From the NCBI GenBank assembly GCA_026686845.1, contig JAIVEN010000011.1, positions 21,810,501 through 21,874,500 of the forward strand: 64,000 nucleotides of DNA, in the 5' to 3' direction. Below the pieces are notes generated by a model. It did no database searches. It worked only from the letters and a program-made list of their open reading frames with translations, and was not told where the DNA came from. This document shows, in pieces, positions 1-11,073 of the stretch. The DNA is from Adenanthera pavonina (lineage: Eukaryota > Streptophyta > Magnoliopsida > Fabales > Fabaceae). Both the position numbers and the translations under genes were made by a program. Every line of letters begins with the position of its first letter. Positions within the stretch are counted from its first letter, which is position 1.

Positions 1-1267
1 ATCCACATGAGATTTACCACTATCAGCAAGAATTCAGTGGGCTCCTTGCAATATTACAGTACAATACTTGTACTTTGTTCTAAGAACATAGAAAATTTCT
101 CAACACTCTTACTAGTGTTTCGCTTTATCTCTTTGTGAATCCCCTCACAAAGAATCTTTTATCTAGATGAAGAAAAGATTTGTTACAGAAATGAACATTT
201 TCTTAAACAGAGTAGATATGAAAGTTGAAGAGTAATAAATGAGGTGTATAGGTGAAAAGGTTTAACACTGAATTTTAGTAGAGTTTTTGTAATATCAGAC
301 TTAAATGTGTTATCCACAACTTCAAATGAAGTTTTATTAATAGATTTATGACTTAACTAGTCATTAGATACAGTATCTATCTATTAGGCACATTAACTAA
401 CAGTTACTCTGCAAAAAAGAGTCATTCACCAACTGTATTAAATGCGTTTAACACACCAAAATTTGAATATTAAGGCTCAACAGACAAATTTCGCAGAGAC
501 AGAAAATTAGTACTTTAGCGTTGAACTTCAAAATTCTTCTGTTACTAAGTGACATTTGAATTTTGAGTTTGTAAAAGATATCCCTATTAGTTTGTGTGAA
601 TTTTCATATTGGAAGTGTGTCTGAAGGGAAAGGTCAGTTGCCTTAAGTTTTCACATAGTACTTTGAAATTCAAATTTCGGAAACTAAAATTTGTCTATCA
701 GAGATATGTTCAACAAGTTCTACATTTCAAAATTCATACTTTGAAGCTCAAAGTTCATCTGTCAGAGGCTGTGACTTTGAACTCATTTTGAAATTCACCA
801 ACAGTCAAACTTGAACTAAATTTCATGCGAATCTTGCATACTTTCACTAACTATACTTAGCTTAAAATTTGAATTTTAGATTCAATATTCATCTATTCGA
901 AATTAAACCTCTGTAACTTCAAACTATAATAAGCAAAGTGCAAATTTTACACAAAATAAGCATGAGTCAACCAGAAAGATTCATCTATTAGCTAATATAT
1001 CTTAATTCTAACATATGTCAACATCAAATAATATTAAAATAACACATGCTAACATCAAATAACTTTAAAATAACTCATTTAAACATTGTGGTAACATAAA
1101 AGAAGTAAGATTTAAAGCTTTTTACCTAGTATACATAGTGAGAAATCCTAAAAACTAATTCTTCACTTAATCTTTACTAGATTTATTCACTTTATGCTTT
1201 CATTCTCCTTTGATATTCTTTGTGCAAGCTCTAGTTGTTTGGAATAATCAAAACATCCAAAGCAACA
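1..1267 (-). repeat. S1 3' LTR (partial)
   Basis: The first bases are the reverse complement of the copia LTR body around 10700, matching the stretch about a 'gagatttaccac' block. On the minus strand this LTR starts at 1267 with TGTTGC, directly after a purine-rich tract, and runs out of the window. It carries many alternating copies of a CTGACAGACGAA-like motif and AAATTYGAATTT-like palindromes, for example at 660-780. No coding potential is evident; small ORFs here follow the repeated motif. Confidence 0.88.
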
Positions 1268-1281
1268 TTCTCTCCCATTTT
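1268..1281 (-). other. Polypurine tract of S1
   Basis: On the minus strand this reads AAAATGGGAGAGAA and directly precedes the LTR start TGTTGC. S2 has an equivalent tract before its 3' LTR (24511-24524). It would prime plus-strand DNA synthesis. Confidence 0.8.
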
Positions 1282-1559
1282 GATGATTACAAAACAACTC
1301 ACAAATTGGATTAGTACTTGGGTTTGCTTCCAAGAGCTCCCCCTTAACGTATGTATTAAAATTTGAACTTTAACATATAATCTCAGCACATGTATCAAAG
1401 TAAAACTTTTAGGAGAATAGAAAATAACTATTGACACAAAGAAACATACTTCATTGATATAAGCACATTTAGCACAAAGATTCATACTAGTTCAAATAAG
1501 TACACTGAGACATATAAAAGGAAACACAAGAAAAGCACAAAAACACAATGTCCTAAGGC

Positions 1560-3655
1560 CTAAGCTCTATTGTTCTGCCACTGTCACTCCTTTCTGTCCT
1601 TGTACTTGACCCTTTTGCCATATGTTTTGCTTGATGGCCCAGCAGCTTCAATTTGCTTCTCCCCCTTTCTTGCATCATTAGGAGCAAGTGCAGAGGGAGG
1701 AGAGACTTGCACAATGGGTATGTCTTGAAGTGGAACTAGTATAAAGGGCACTGAAAAAGGCATTTGAGAGGTTAGCTAGCCGAGCTTATTGTTTCACTTT
1801 GAGTCTAGGTAGAGAAGATGGAGGTTGAAGTGCTGGTGGTAGAAATTTCTCATCCAGCCGTTACTTCTAAGCTTATACCTGAGCGGCATCTGCAATATCA
1901 GTAATGTCAACATAAGGCATAATTCCCCTTTCCTCATTGATAGAGGATTGAACAATAGGTCCTACTATGAGATCTGCTACAAGCTTTTCCATTTGCTTTG
2001 TTTCTTGAGTTAAAAGAATTGATTTCTAAGCAATTTCTGCTATAATTGGCTTATAAGAGCTCTCCACTTGAGCAACATTGGCTTCCTCTATACCATAGTT
2101 CAAAGATGGACTAGGGCTAGTACCATTGCTAGAAACATGAGGACTAATAGCAGCAACAGCAAAATAGCCTCTTTCTAAAGGACTTGAGACACGTAGGGAG
2201 TTAGACGTGTGAGGATTGTAGTGGTGCTAATGTAGTTTGGAGAGGGGTTCATAGGTAATAGGCATCGGCAATCACTTTGAGATTTTTGGCCAAATCAATA
2301 ACTTGGGCTTACAAACTTGCAAACTGGGCATTCTGCTCATCCTTAATACCCATGATCATTTTAAATAAACAATCATATAGCTCGAGTATGGTGTTAGGTT
2401 TGGCTAAGTTGTGGTAGGAAGGGATGGATTGTTTAGGTGGCTAGATACTCTGAGATTGGATAGGCTATGGTTTAAGATGGGAAGATAGAGCAACCTCAAG
2501 AGTAACTTCCTATTGTTGTTGTGGAACTAGCTCTTCTCCATCATAAAAGAAATCTTCAGTTCTTCCAGCTCCTTTTCCAATTCATTTGCCCTCCTTTCTT
2601 TCTATGCCCATCCTTATAAGTTCTTCCTCTCTGAATTCCTCAGTTGGCTTTTCTTTACCTTTCACCAAGTGTTGAATCTTGGTGAACTTGAGAAGTTTGG
2701 TGATGATTGAAGCACAGGGCAGTGTAGAATCATTCCTCTAATCTCTGGCCTTTACCATTCTCTAAAGAATGATATTTCCAAAGTTAAGCTCTTTTTTGTG
2801 AATTAAGGCCATCATCTCTTGAGCTTCAACCCTAGTGATCAGATTAAAGCTACCTTCCTTGATGAAGATGATCTTGGATATTATGTAGTGTAGGACCTTC
2901 ATCTGTACATTGAGATCTGAAGGCTTCACTTTTTTCAGTAGAAGCCTTTCTTTTCTTCTCCTGAAGATTGTATTCAGGATTGTGCTCTCCTTGTAGTTCA
3001 AGTATTCTCCATCCTTTTCATCTACTTCATCATTCTCTTCCATGTACTTTGGTGGTAAAAACATCGATCTTGAACCCATCTTGGCCAGGAATCTCTAGAA
3101 TGTGATTGATGCTCTCATCAGTCAACTAGAAGTTCCTAGATGGAAGAGTAACTTGATTCTTTTCCTTTTTGCTGTTGAACTTTAAAGAAGTGTACCAAGT
3201 CTTGATCTCTTCTTTATCTTACCTTTGCATAACTTTTAAAAGGATTTTGTACTTCCCAACTAGATTGTAGCATCAAAGTCATTTGGAATAAAAAATTGTT
3301 CCAGACTAGTTCAGTGTGGATTAATGACCTTCTTTGTAGCAAATTTCATTGAGAACTCCTTAAAGATGTGGTCAGAGCTACATAAAGGATTAGTAGTCAT
3401 CTCAAATTCTTCAAACTCTATACTTGAAGATGGAGCAGCAAGTATGGGTTTCTTTAATTCTACCTTGGATTCAGCCATTTTCTTTTTCTTTGAAGTTATT
3501 CCCTTACTTGATTTAGCCTTTTGTTTATGAGTACCATGTTCTTTTATGGCATATTGAGAATTTTCCGATCTTTTAGGCCTTCCCTGTTCCACACCAACGT
3601 TTGCATTCTTCATTCTCACTATTTGTTCTAGAAATTTGCTTCGAGGAATGCCCAA
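1560..3655 (-). pseudogene. Extra ORF between pol and 3' LTR of S1, Transposase_32-like
   Basis: This broken ORF lies where Sireviruses carry an envelope-like gene. Surviving pieces are 3655-3311 (114 residues, Lys/Ser-rich start) and 3079-2762 (105 residues). The second contains EGSFNLITRVEAQEMM, which aligns with GGSFNLITRAEAHVMT in S2 at about 22880. That block resembles the 'putative plant transposon protein' (Transposase_32) region seen in many plant retroelement ORFs. The remainder towards 1560 is Pro/Gln/Ser-rich and matches the S2 tail ending near 24198. Stops and frameshifts separate the pieces. Function is unknown; no signal peptide or clear membrane segment supports an envelope role. 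Confidence 0.7.
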
Positions 3656-4612
3656 ATGGTGTTTGTAAGGTTCACTTTTGAGTTCAATCGGTGGAAATTG
3701 GTGATTGGCTAAAGGAATTTAAGAATGTTTGAGAGAAAAATGAAAGTTGTAATGGTTGAAATACGCATAGGGTTGCATTTGTGTGGCATCTAACCCTTTG
3801 AATCCTCTTTAGTAACAATTCGATAGACTAATTTTAGGGTCAAAAGTTCCAATTTCTAGTAGTTATGTTCCCCACTTAACATAGAAATTACCTTGACAAA
3901 CTAATTTTCAACATTGAGGTTCAACTATTAGAGAGTTACCAAACAAAAAATATCTTAACAGTCGAATTTGAACCTTGAATATGACTATCAAAGACTTAAC
4001 ATAGATAGAAGCTTCAACAAATGAACTTTGTGTCCTCAAAGTTCAAATTTTGATATCCCAACAGAAAGCATACAAATACATGAGTTCCAATAGACAAATG
4101 TTGGGATTCCAAGTTCAAATTTTGAGACTTTATGAAGAAATATCTGAGGTACGTATTAAGGTTCAAATGTTGTACACAAGCAAGTATAGTAAATACACAT
4201 ACAAACAAGCAAAATTCGTACCTCAAGAGGTCAATAGACGAATTTTTTGCAGGCAAAAATGCAAGTATAGCATTTAACGTACTAAAATTCAACTGCTAAG
4301 AGGCCAAAGTTCAAATTTCAAGCAAGCAAAGTCACTCAATATAGTGGATAAAGTACAGAAGTTTGCCTATTGGTAATTGAAATGCGGCTTATGAAGAATA
4401 AAACTTACAAATAGATGTTGAAAATTCACATTTTCATATTTCTTCAGCACAAGTTGCTCATGTAAGTTTGAGATATTTCATTATTTTGATCTCTTATCAT
4501 ATAAGCTCATAAGGACTACCTGCAAAGTATCTTATACACACTCCAAAACTTAAGTTAGTATATAATTTAGCACAATAACTCAAAAAATAAAGAGATTAAG
4601 ATAGCAGCCTGC
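3656..4612 (-). repeat. S1 spacer between RNase H and the extra ORF
   Basis: This non-coding spacer holds scattered LTR-type motifs ('aattcgtctat' and 'caaattttga' blocks, for example 4020-4330). The spacer of S2 at 21121-21908 has the same composition. Short overlapping ORFs at 4014-4292 are by-products of these motifs on both strands. Confidence 0.6.
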
Positions 4613-5110
4613 TTACAACTCATTGGGATTAACCATTCCTAATTCTCTTCTAATTTTTCCATATCTGTCACATAAAAGTGGTTTGGTCAGGATATCTGCC
4701 AATTGATCTTTTGTTGGGACAAACTCCAACATAACATCTACTTTTTTAGCATGATCCCTTACGAAATGGTGTCTAATCTTAATATGCTTTGTCCTTGAAT
4801 GCATCATTGGATTTTTTGTGATGTTGATGGTATTAAGATTATCACATTTGATAGGAACTTCCTTCAGTATAATTCCAAGATCTTCCAATTGCTATTTCAT
4901 CCAAAGAATATGAGCATAATAGCTTCCAATAGCTATGTATTTAGCTTTTGTAGTAGAAAAAGCTACACTATTCTACTTCTTTCTGAACCATGAGACTAAG
5001 GATCCTCCAAGAAATTGGCTTGTATCACTTGTGCTCTTTCTGTCAGTCTTGGATCTGACAAAATTTGCATCAGTATATCCAATAAGCTCCTCTCTATTTC
5101 CCATTAGATG
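4613..5110 (-). pseudogene. S1 pol: RNase H domain
   Basis: The C-terminal end of a Ty1/copia polyprotein is visible on the minus strand. The last 91 residues (4888-4613) include IKCDNLNTINITKNP and DILTKPL, and end in MVNPNEL. The S2 ending at 21120 is nearly the same. The segment towards 5110 is interrupted by stops. RNase H would remove the RNA strand of the RNA:DNA hybrid during reverse transcription. Confidence 0.88.
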
Positions 5111-6330
5111 CTAAAGTCCCATCTAAGGTGTTCCAACTAGATATCTAAATATTCTCCTTACAGCTATTACGTGGGACTCCTTGGGACATGATTGGAACCT
5201 TATACACATTTAGATAGTGAACAAGATGTCAGGTCTACTAGCTGCTAGATGCAGCAAGGAACCAATCATTCTTCTGTATTAAGTGATATCAAATGGTTTT
5301 GCTCCTTCATCCATATCGAGCTTTATAGCAGTGACCATTGGAGTTCCCATTGACTTAGTATTCTCAATTCCAAATTTCTTCAGTAATTCTTTCAGATATA
5401 TTGATTGACTCAGGAAGATGCCATCATCACATTGTCTAATTTGTAGTCCAAGAAAAAAGTTGAGTTCTCCCATCATAGACATCTCGAACTCACTTTGCAT
5501 CAACTTAGAAAAATCCATGCACATAGATTCTTCAGTAGCATTGAATATAATATCATCAACATAAATTTTAACAATAAGTAAATCTTTATTTTTCTTCTTA
5601 GTAGAAAGGGTTATGTCAACCTTACTTCTTGAACCCCTTTTTTAATTAAGAAGTTGCTTAACCTCTCATACCATGCTCTTAGTGCTTGTTTTAAACTGTA
5701 AAGAGCTTTCTTTAGTTTATATACATAATTAGACTTAGTTGAGTCCTCAAAATATGGAGGTTGATCAACATAATCTTCTTTCATGATATAACCATTCAGT
5801 AAAACACTCTTTACATCTATTTAATATGACTTAATTTCCTTTATACAAGCATTAGCTAAGAGAATTCTTATTGCTTTATTGCTTCCAATTTTACAACTAG
5901 AGCAAAAGTTTACTCATAATCTATACATTCTTCTTGGTTATAGCCTTTGGCTACCAACCTGGCCTTGTTTCTGATGATCATTCCTTATTCATCAAGCTTG
6001 TTATTAAACACCCATTTGGTTCTAATAATCGGATGATCATTGGGCCCAGGCATTAAGTCCCATACTTGATTCATTGATTCAGCTTTTCTTGCATGGCTAT
6101 AATCCACTACTTATTTTTTAATGCATCTTCTATGCAGTTAGGTTCAATTTTTGATATAAAAGCATAATGATTTATCTGATCTCTAAGCTATCATCTTATT
6201 TTAACATTCTTTTGAACATCCCCAATCTCTTGATCAATAAGATAACTCTTTTGATATCTCCAAGTTCTAGGTAGTTCTTAAGAAATTTCTTCATTAACTT
6301 CAAGTTCATGATCTTACTTCTTAATATCTT
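5111..6330 (-). pseudogene. S1 pol: reverse transcriptase domain
   Basis: Minus-strand translation gives copia reverse transcriptase motifs in order: a 'KARLVAKGYNQ'-like start near 5930, DVKSVLLNGYI near 5820, KKALYSLKQALRAW near 5700, and the catalytic IYVDDIIF near 5560. MGELNFFLGLQIRQ follows near 5450. The YVDD pair is intact here, unlike in S2. Several stop codons and frameshifts, for example in the block around 5640, make it non-functional. Confidence 0.88.
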
Positions 6331-6349
6331 CCTCTACAGTAGTAGATTT

Positions 6350-7370
6350 TCATATTTTTGGAGGTTTAATTTTATCTTCCTTAGAGAGGTTCATCTTTCT
6401 AAAGCTAGAAAACAGTTCATCCTCATCTGAGTCAGGTTTAAAGAGAGTCTCATTCTCAATAAACACTATATGTATAGGCTCTTCTATGATTCTGATTTTT
6501 TTTATTATAGGCTTTATATGCTTTACTTCTACTAGAGTGGCCAAAAAATATACCTTCATCTGGCTTGGAGTCAAACTTACCTAGATTCTCCTTTTCATCA
6601 TTGTGGATGAAATAATTGCATCCAAACACATGCAGATGAGAGAAGTTTGACTTCTTTCCTTTGTAGAACTCATAAGGTGTCTTCCCTAAGATTAGTCTAA
6701 TGCATGCTCTATTAATGATATAGCTTGTTGTGTTTACTACATCAGGCCAAAAATATCGAGGAAGTTCTTTCTCATTCTGATTGCTCTTGCCATCTCTTCC
6801 AATGTTTTGTTCTTCCTTTCAACCATGCCATTCTGCTGGGGTGTCCTTGGAGTTGAGAAAGTGTGATTGATTCCATGTTCTTCACAATACTCCAAGAAGG
6901 TTGAATTTTCAAACTCTCCTCCATGATTAGATCTGATGGACACAATAGAAATACCTTTCTCATTTTATACTTTCATAGTTAAGGTTACAAATGCATTAAA
7001 TGTCTCATCTTTAGAGGAAAGAAATAAAATCCAAATAAATCTATAGTAGTCATCCATAATTACTAGCACATATAGATTTCCTGAAATGCTTTTCACTCTT
7101 GATAGACCTACCAAGTCCATATGTAGCAGTTGGAGTGGTCTAAATTTGGAGATGACATTTTTAGATTTGAAAGAGGATTTAGTTTGCTTCCCCTTAAAAC
7201 AAGCATCACATTCTCTGTCTTTTCAAATGATATCTTAGGTAAGCCAGTAACTGAGACATTTTTAATTAACTTATTAAGTTGGTTCATATTAACATGTGCT
7301 AATCCTCAATGCCATGACCAACTCTCATTATCTTTACTGATTAAATATATAGAATCTAAGTTAGAGAGCT
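6350..7370 (-). pseudogene. S1 pol: integrase domain
   Basis: Minus-strand fragments match the copia integrase core. Piece 6943-6737 contains HGGEFENSTF, then PRTPQQNGMVERKN. The catalytic Asp normally just before HGGEF is Asn (RSNHGGEF), so one of the three DDE residues is lost; the Glu of VERKN remains. The upstream GAG-pre-integrase region with a NMNQLNKLIKN-like stretch lies near 7280. Multiple frameshifts break the frame. Integrase would insert the cDNA into chromosomes. Confidence 0.87.
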
Positions 7371-7735
7371 CATCTAAGTCAATTGTATAACAATTACCAT
7401 CCCTTTGAACTTTGAGGATAATCTTATGATCACTTTTTCTAATGACCAAGTAGAACTTTGAGTCAAATAGCACTTAATTTCCTTTGTCACAGTCTGATTC
7501 ACACTTAACAGATTGTGGTTATGACCAATCACAAACAGTATTTCTTCTATGGATATTTTAGGATGCTTGCCCATGATACCGATGCCAACCACTTTCCCAT
7601 AATACTCACCTCTGAAGGTTACTTTTCCTCCTCACTTATCTCTAAAGATGATGAACTTCTCCTTATCACCAATCATATGTCTTAAGCATGTACTATCTAT
7701 ATACTATTTGTTGCTCTTGCTAGCTTTAAGACACA
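7371..7735 (-). pseudogene. S1 pol: aspartic protease region
   Basis: On the minus strand YIDSTCLRHMIGDK (about 7715-7670) matches the copia protease active site, where the family has Asp-Ser-Gly; here Gly is replaced by Thr. Downstream, LFVIGHNHNLLSVNQT (about 7540) is the conserved stretch between protease and integrase. A stop lies between the two. The protease would cleave the Gag-Pol polyprotein. Confidence 0.8.
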
Positions 7736-7989
7736 CCTGCAAAACATATTTTAGCCTTTCTTCTTAAGTACCCAAATCTGTTTGGGCCCTCTTTTGTTAG
7801 TAACGTTCTCCCTAGATACTGAGGTATCTTTAGGAACCCATTTTACCTTTCCTACCAAGTCTATTTTTCTTTAAAGAACATGAACTAGAAATATGATTTT
7901 TCTTATTACAGAGGTGGTAGGTCATAAAGGGACTACTTGATTGAGATGTAAGAAGAAAATAATGCAAATAATATTTCTATTCTACATAT

Positions 7990-9478
7990 TTAAGTCAGGT
8001 GTGAGCCTCAATAGTATTTAAAGAATCACATGTCTTCTTATACTCTTTAGTATGCACAAAATGACTCATGTGCAAATTTTAACTGCATAAGGGTCACAAC
8101 CAAGACTAGCCTTACCCTGTGCAATCCTCTAATTACCTAGCAAAGTATATATCATATCCTTTTCTTTTGTAAAATTAGCCAAACTCTTAAGAAGCATTCA
8201 TTCTTCTCTTTGAGTTCTATGCATGAAGTGCAGCAGGCAGATTCAGTTTTATGCTGAGATGCAATGTCAAGCACTTTAGATTCTGATTCTATCTTGCTAA
8301 TTTTCTTCTAAGGAAGTTTAAATTTTTTAGCAATTTTGATGAACTCATCATGCAAGTCATAGAATGCATCAAGTAATTTTGTGTAAGATGGTTCAGAATC
8401 ATTTACCTCATCATCATTATCACTTTCAGATTGATTCTAGACTTCTTCTTCAGTATATGCCATATATTGGCAATCTCTTCCTTATCATCATCTTCTTCAT
8501 CTGAACTATTACCCCAAATTGAGGAGATGTATTCTTTCTTTTTCTTGCCTCTGCAAACTTTCTTATCTTTTTCTTGCTTTTTCATAAATTGTGAGCATTC
8601 CCAATTGACATGCCTTGGTTTCTTGCATTCATAGCAAGTTATAGGCTCTTTGTTTTCTCTTTTACTACTGGTTCCAATAACTTTCTTGAAAAAATTTTTG
8701 TTCTTCTTCTTTCCATAGAATTTGAAAAATCTTTTAACAAGCATGGCCATGATTTCTTTATCAAGAACTTCATCCTCATCAGAATCTTCATCTTCCTCCT
8801 CTTCTGCAGCTTTGGGAGTAAAACTTTTCTTCTTCTTATCTTAAGCTACTTCTTTCAGAGCTTTTAGCTTGCCCTTATATTCTTTCAAATTGCCGAATAA
8901 AGAAGTAACGGAGGACATGGATTCTTTTCTTGCTTCTTCAATCACTGTAACCTTTGGCTACCATTCAAAAGGAAGAGGTCTCAAAATTTTTCTAACTTTC
9001 ACAATCTGACTGTAATCTTTGCTGAGAGCCTTAAGTTGATTCACAATAAAGATGAATCTCATACACATTTCCTTGACAGATTCTCCTTCCTTCATTCTAA
9101 AGCCTTCATATTCACCAATGAGAGTGCTAATACTGTTACTTTTCACTCCACTGGTTCCTTCATGAACTACCTCCAGAGTATCCCTTATTTCTTTAGCAGT
9201 TGTACATGAAGACACTCTAAAGTACTCATCCTGGGATAGAGCACTACTATAACTAATTTAGCCTTTGCGTTAACCAGAACTCTTCTTTTGTCATCATCAT
9301 CCCATTCTGTTTGTGGCTTCTCTTCCAGCTGTCCTTGTTCATTTCACCCCATGGGGCCAAAATCTCTCTTTTCTAAAATAGACCACATATCGAGGTCTAA
9401 TGTCTTTGGGAACAGCTTCATCATCATCTTCTATAGGTGTAGTTTTGACTAGCAAAGCATAGAGGTCTATTCATGTTT
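7990..9478 (-). pseudogene. S1 gag (N-terminus truncated)
   Basis: Minus-strand pieces match the S2 Gag. Segment 9215-8958 contains LEVVHEGTSGVKSN and a 'MKEGESVKEM' stretch. Segment 8750-8403 contains the zinc knuckle CYECKKPRHVNWEC, with CX2CX4HX4C spacing and Arg in place of the usual Gly. The 5' end stops at about 9478, roughly a dozen codons inside the expected start seen in S2 (16268), because a plus-strand LTR begins at 9480. The low-complexity acidic tail near 8500 corresponds to S2 17243-17575. Gag would form the virus-like particle. Confidence 0.85.
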
Positions 9479-9479
9479 G

Positions 9480-10973
9480 TGTTAAATCATGTGTTTTGAT
9501 GATTGTAAACAACTTGAGCTTGGAAGAAAAATATCAATGGAACATAAGAGCACTCAAGTGAAGAAATCTAGGAAGAAATGAGTAAAGAATTAGTTTATAG
9601 GATTTCTCATAGTGTTCACAAAGTAAAAGGCTTTGATCTTACACCTACTGGTTTTAAATAAGTGTTTTTCAACTATCCTATGCTAACTTATGTTAAATTT
9701 GATAAATACTGACTAACAGACGAATTTTGAACTATTAAACTCCATATGTATCGTTGAAAATTTGAATTTTGTTAACTAAAATTTGAAGTTATAGAGATGT
9801 TATCTCTAACAAACAAATTTTAGCTTATTGAAATTCGAATTTCAAGTCAAACATAATTTGTGAAAATTGAAAAATTCGTCTAAAGCTATGTTAAAGTTCA
9901 TTTGAAATTAGAATACAAAAAGAGTTTAAAGTCAGTCTCTCCGACAGATAAACTTTGGTTTTCAAAATTTGAACTTTGAAATGAAAACGTATGAGTCTAA
10001 TTAGAAGTCTCTCTGACAGACGAATTTTAGTTTTGAAAATTTGAATTTTGGAATGAAAATGTTTAAGTGTGATTAGAGTCTTCCTAATAGACAAATTTTG
10101 GATCCCTAAAATTCAAACTTCGAGTGCTCTATAGCAATATGAGATAAGTGTTCACACTTAACAGATGTAGTTTACACTTAAAAATTTGTATGTTCTAACT
10201 TGGGAAATATTTGTCAAAACCAAAATTTGAATTTCACTTTTAAATAGATGAACTTTGAAAGTTTAACATTAAAACCTTTAACTTATAGTCTCTGTGAAAT
10301 TCATTTGTTGACACCCAAAAATTCAAATTTTAAGTGTCAAACACATTAAATGCTATTTGTGAATGGCTAGTTTTACAAAGTAATCGTTAGATCTTATGTC
10401 TAATGTATAGTTAAGACACAAGTCTATAATGGAACTTCATTTGAAGTTATGGGTAACAATTTTATGCTATATATACTGAAACTCTATCAAAATCATTAGA
10501 CAAATCCCTCTACTCACTCACGCTTCATTTATTGCACTTCAACTGTCATACATACTCTTTATTAAAGAGTTTCTCTTGTTGTAATTAATCTTTTCTTCAT
10601 ATGGAAGAAAGATATTCTTGTAAGCGGTTTTCACAAGGGATTTGGGAAACACTTTGCTAGAGTGAAGAGTGAAAATTTGTAAGCTCTTAGAACAGAGCAC
10701 AAGGCTATACTGTGGCATTGCAAGGAGCCCACTGAATCCTTGCAAAATAGTAGAAAATCTCAAATGGTGACTTGAGGACTGGACGCAGGTCAAAAGGAGT
10801 AGACTGAAGTAGGATAAATCTTTGTGTCCTCCTTTCCTCTACCTTGCAAGCTGCCCTCCTACATTCTGCACTTTGTTTTTCTATAACTTTTTCCTTCACT
10901 GCTCGTTTATATTTTTACAGAAAATTTTAAACTTCCTAATTCACCCCCTCTTAGGAAGTCAGCAAACCTAACA
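9480..10973 (+). repeat. Plus-strand copia LTR lodged at the gag start of S1
   Basis: It starts TGTTAAATCATGTG at 9480 and ends CCTAACA at 10973, the same family as the solo LTR at 34828-36363. Length is about 1.49 kb. It contains repeated CTGACAGACGAA-type motifs around 9990-10110 and a 'ctatatatactga' TATA-like stretch near 10470. A primer-binding site follows it, so it is the 5' LTR of a plus-strand element whose remainder is missing. I see no matching 5-bp duplications at its edges. Confidence 0.87.
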
Positions 10974-11073
10974 AGTGGTATCAAAGGCCAGACTCCCAAC
11001 TGAAGGATCTAACAATCCAAGAGAATCAATTCCTTTTGCTAGGAGCCTTAACTCTGATACCATTCATTAGGAA
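10974..11073. other. Two primer-binding sites facing each other
   Basis: Position 10976 onward reads TGGTATCAAAGG on the plus strand, followed by the leader 'actcccaactgaaggatct', which matches S2 at 16225. The minus strand reads TGGTATCAGAG at 11062-11052, next to the S1 5' LTR end at 11074. The two leaders meet at about 11011. Both sites would pair with initiator tRNA-Met. The arrangement is not a normal internal junction. Confidence 0.8.

Noticed and set aside
20..1240. CRISPR-like regularly spaced repeats in copia LTRs
   Set aside because: The repeats are degenerate, variably spaced, and part of plant LTRs; there are no cas genes and the host is eukaryotic.
1560..3655. Cut-and-paste DNA transposase from the Transposase_32 resemblance
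   Set aside because: The ORF has no terminal inverted repeats of its own and lies at the same place in two copia elements, so it is a retrotransposon gene; the family name does not demonstrate transposase activity.
10974..11062. tRNA gene suggested by TGGTATCA-type sequence
   Set aside because: These are primer-binding sites complementary to a tRNA 3' end, adjacent to LTR ends; no cloverleaf can be formed from the flanks.
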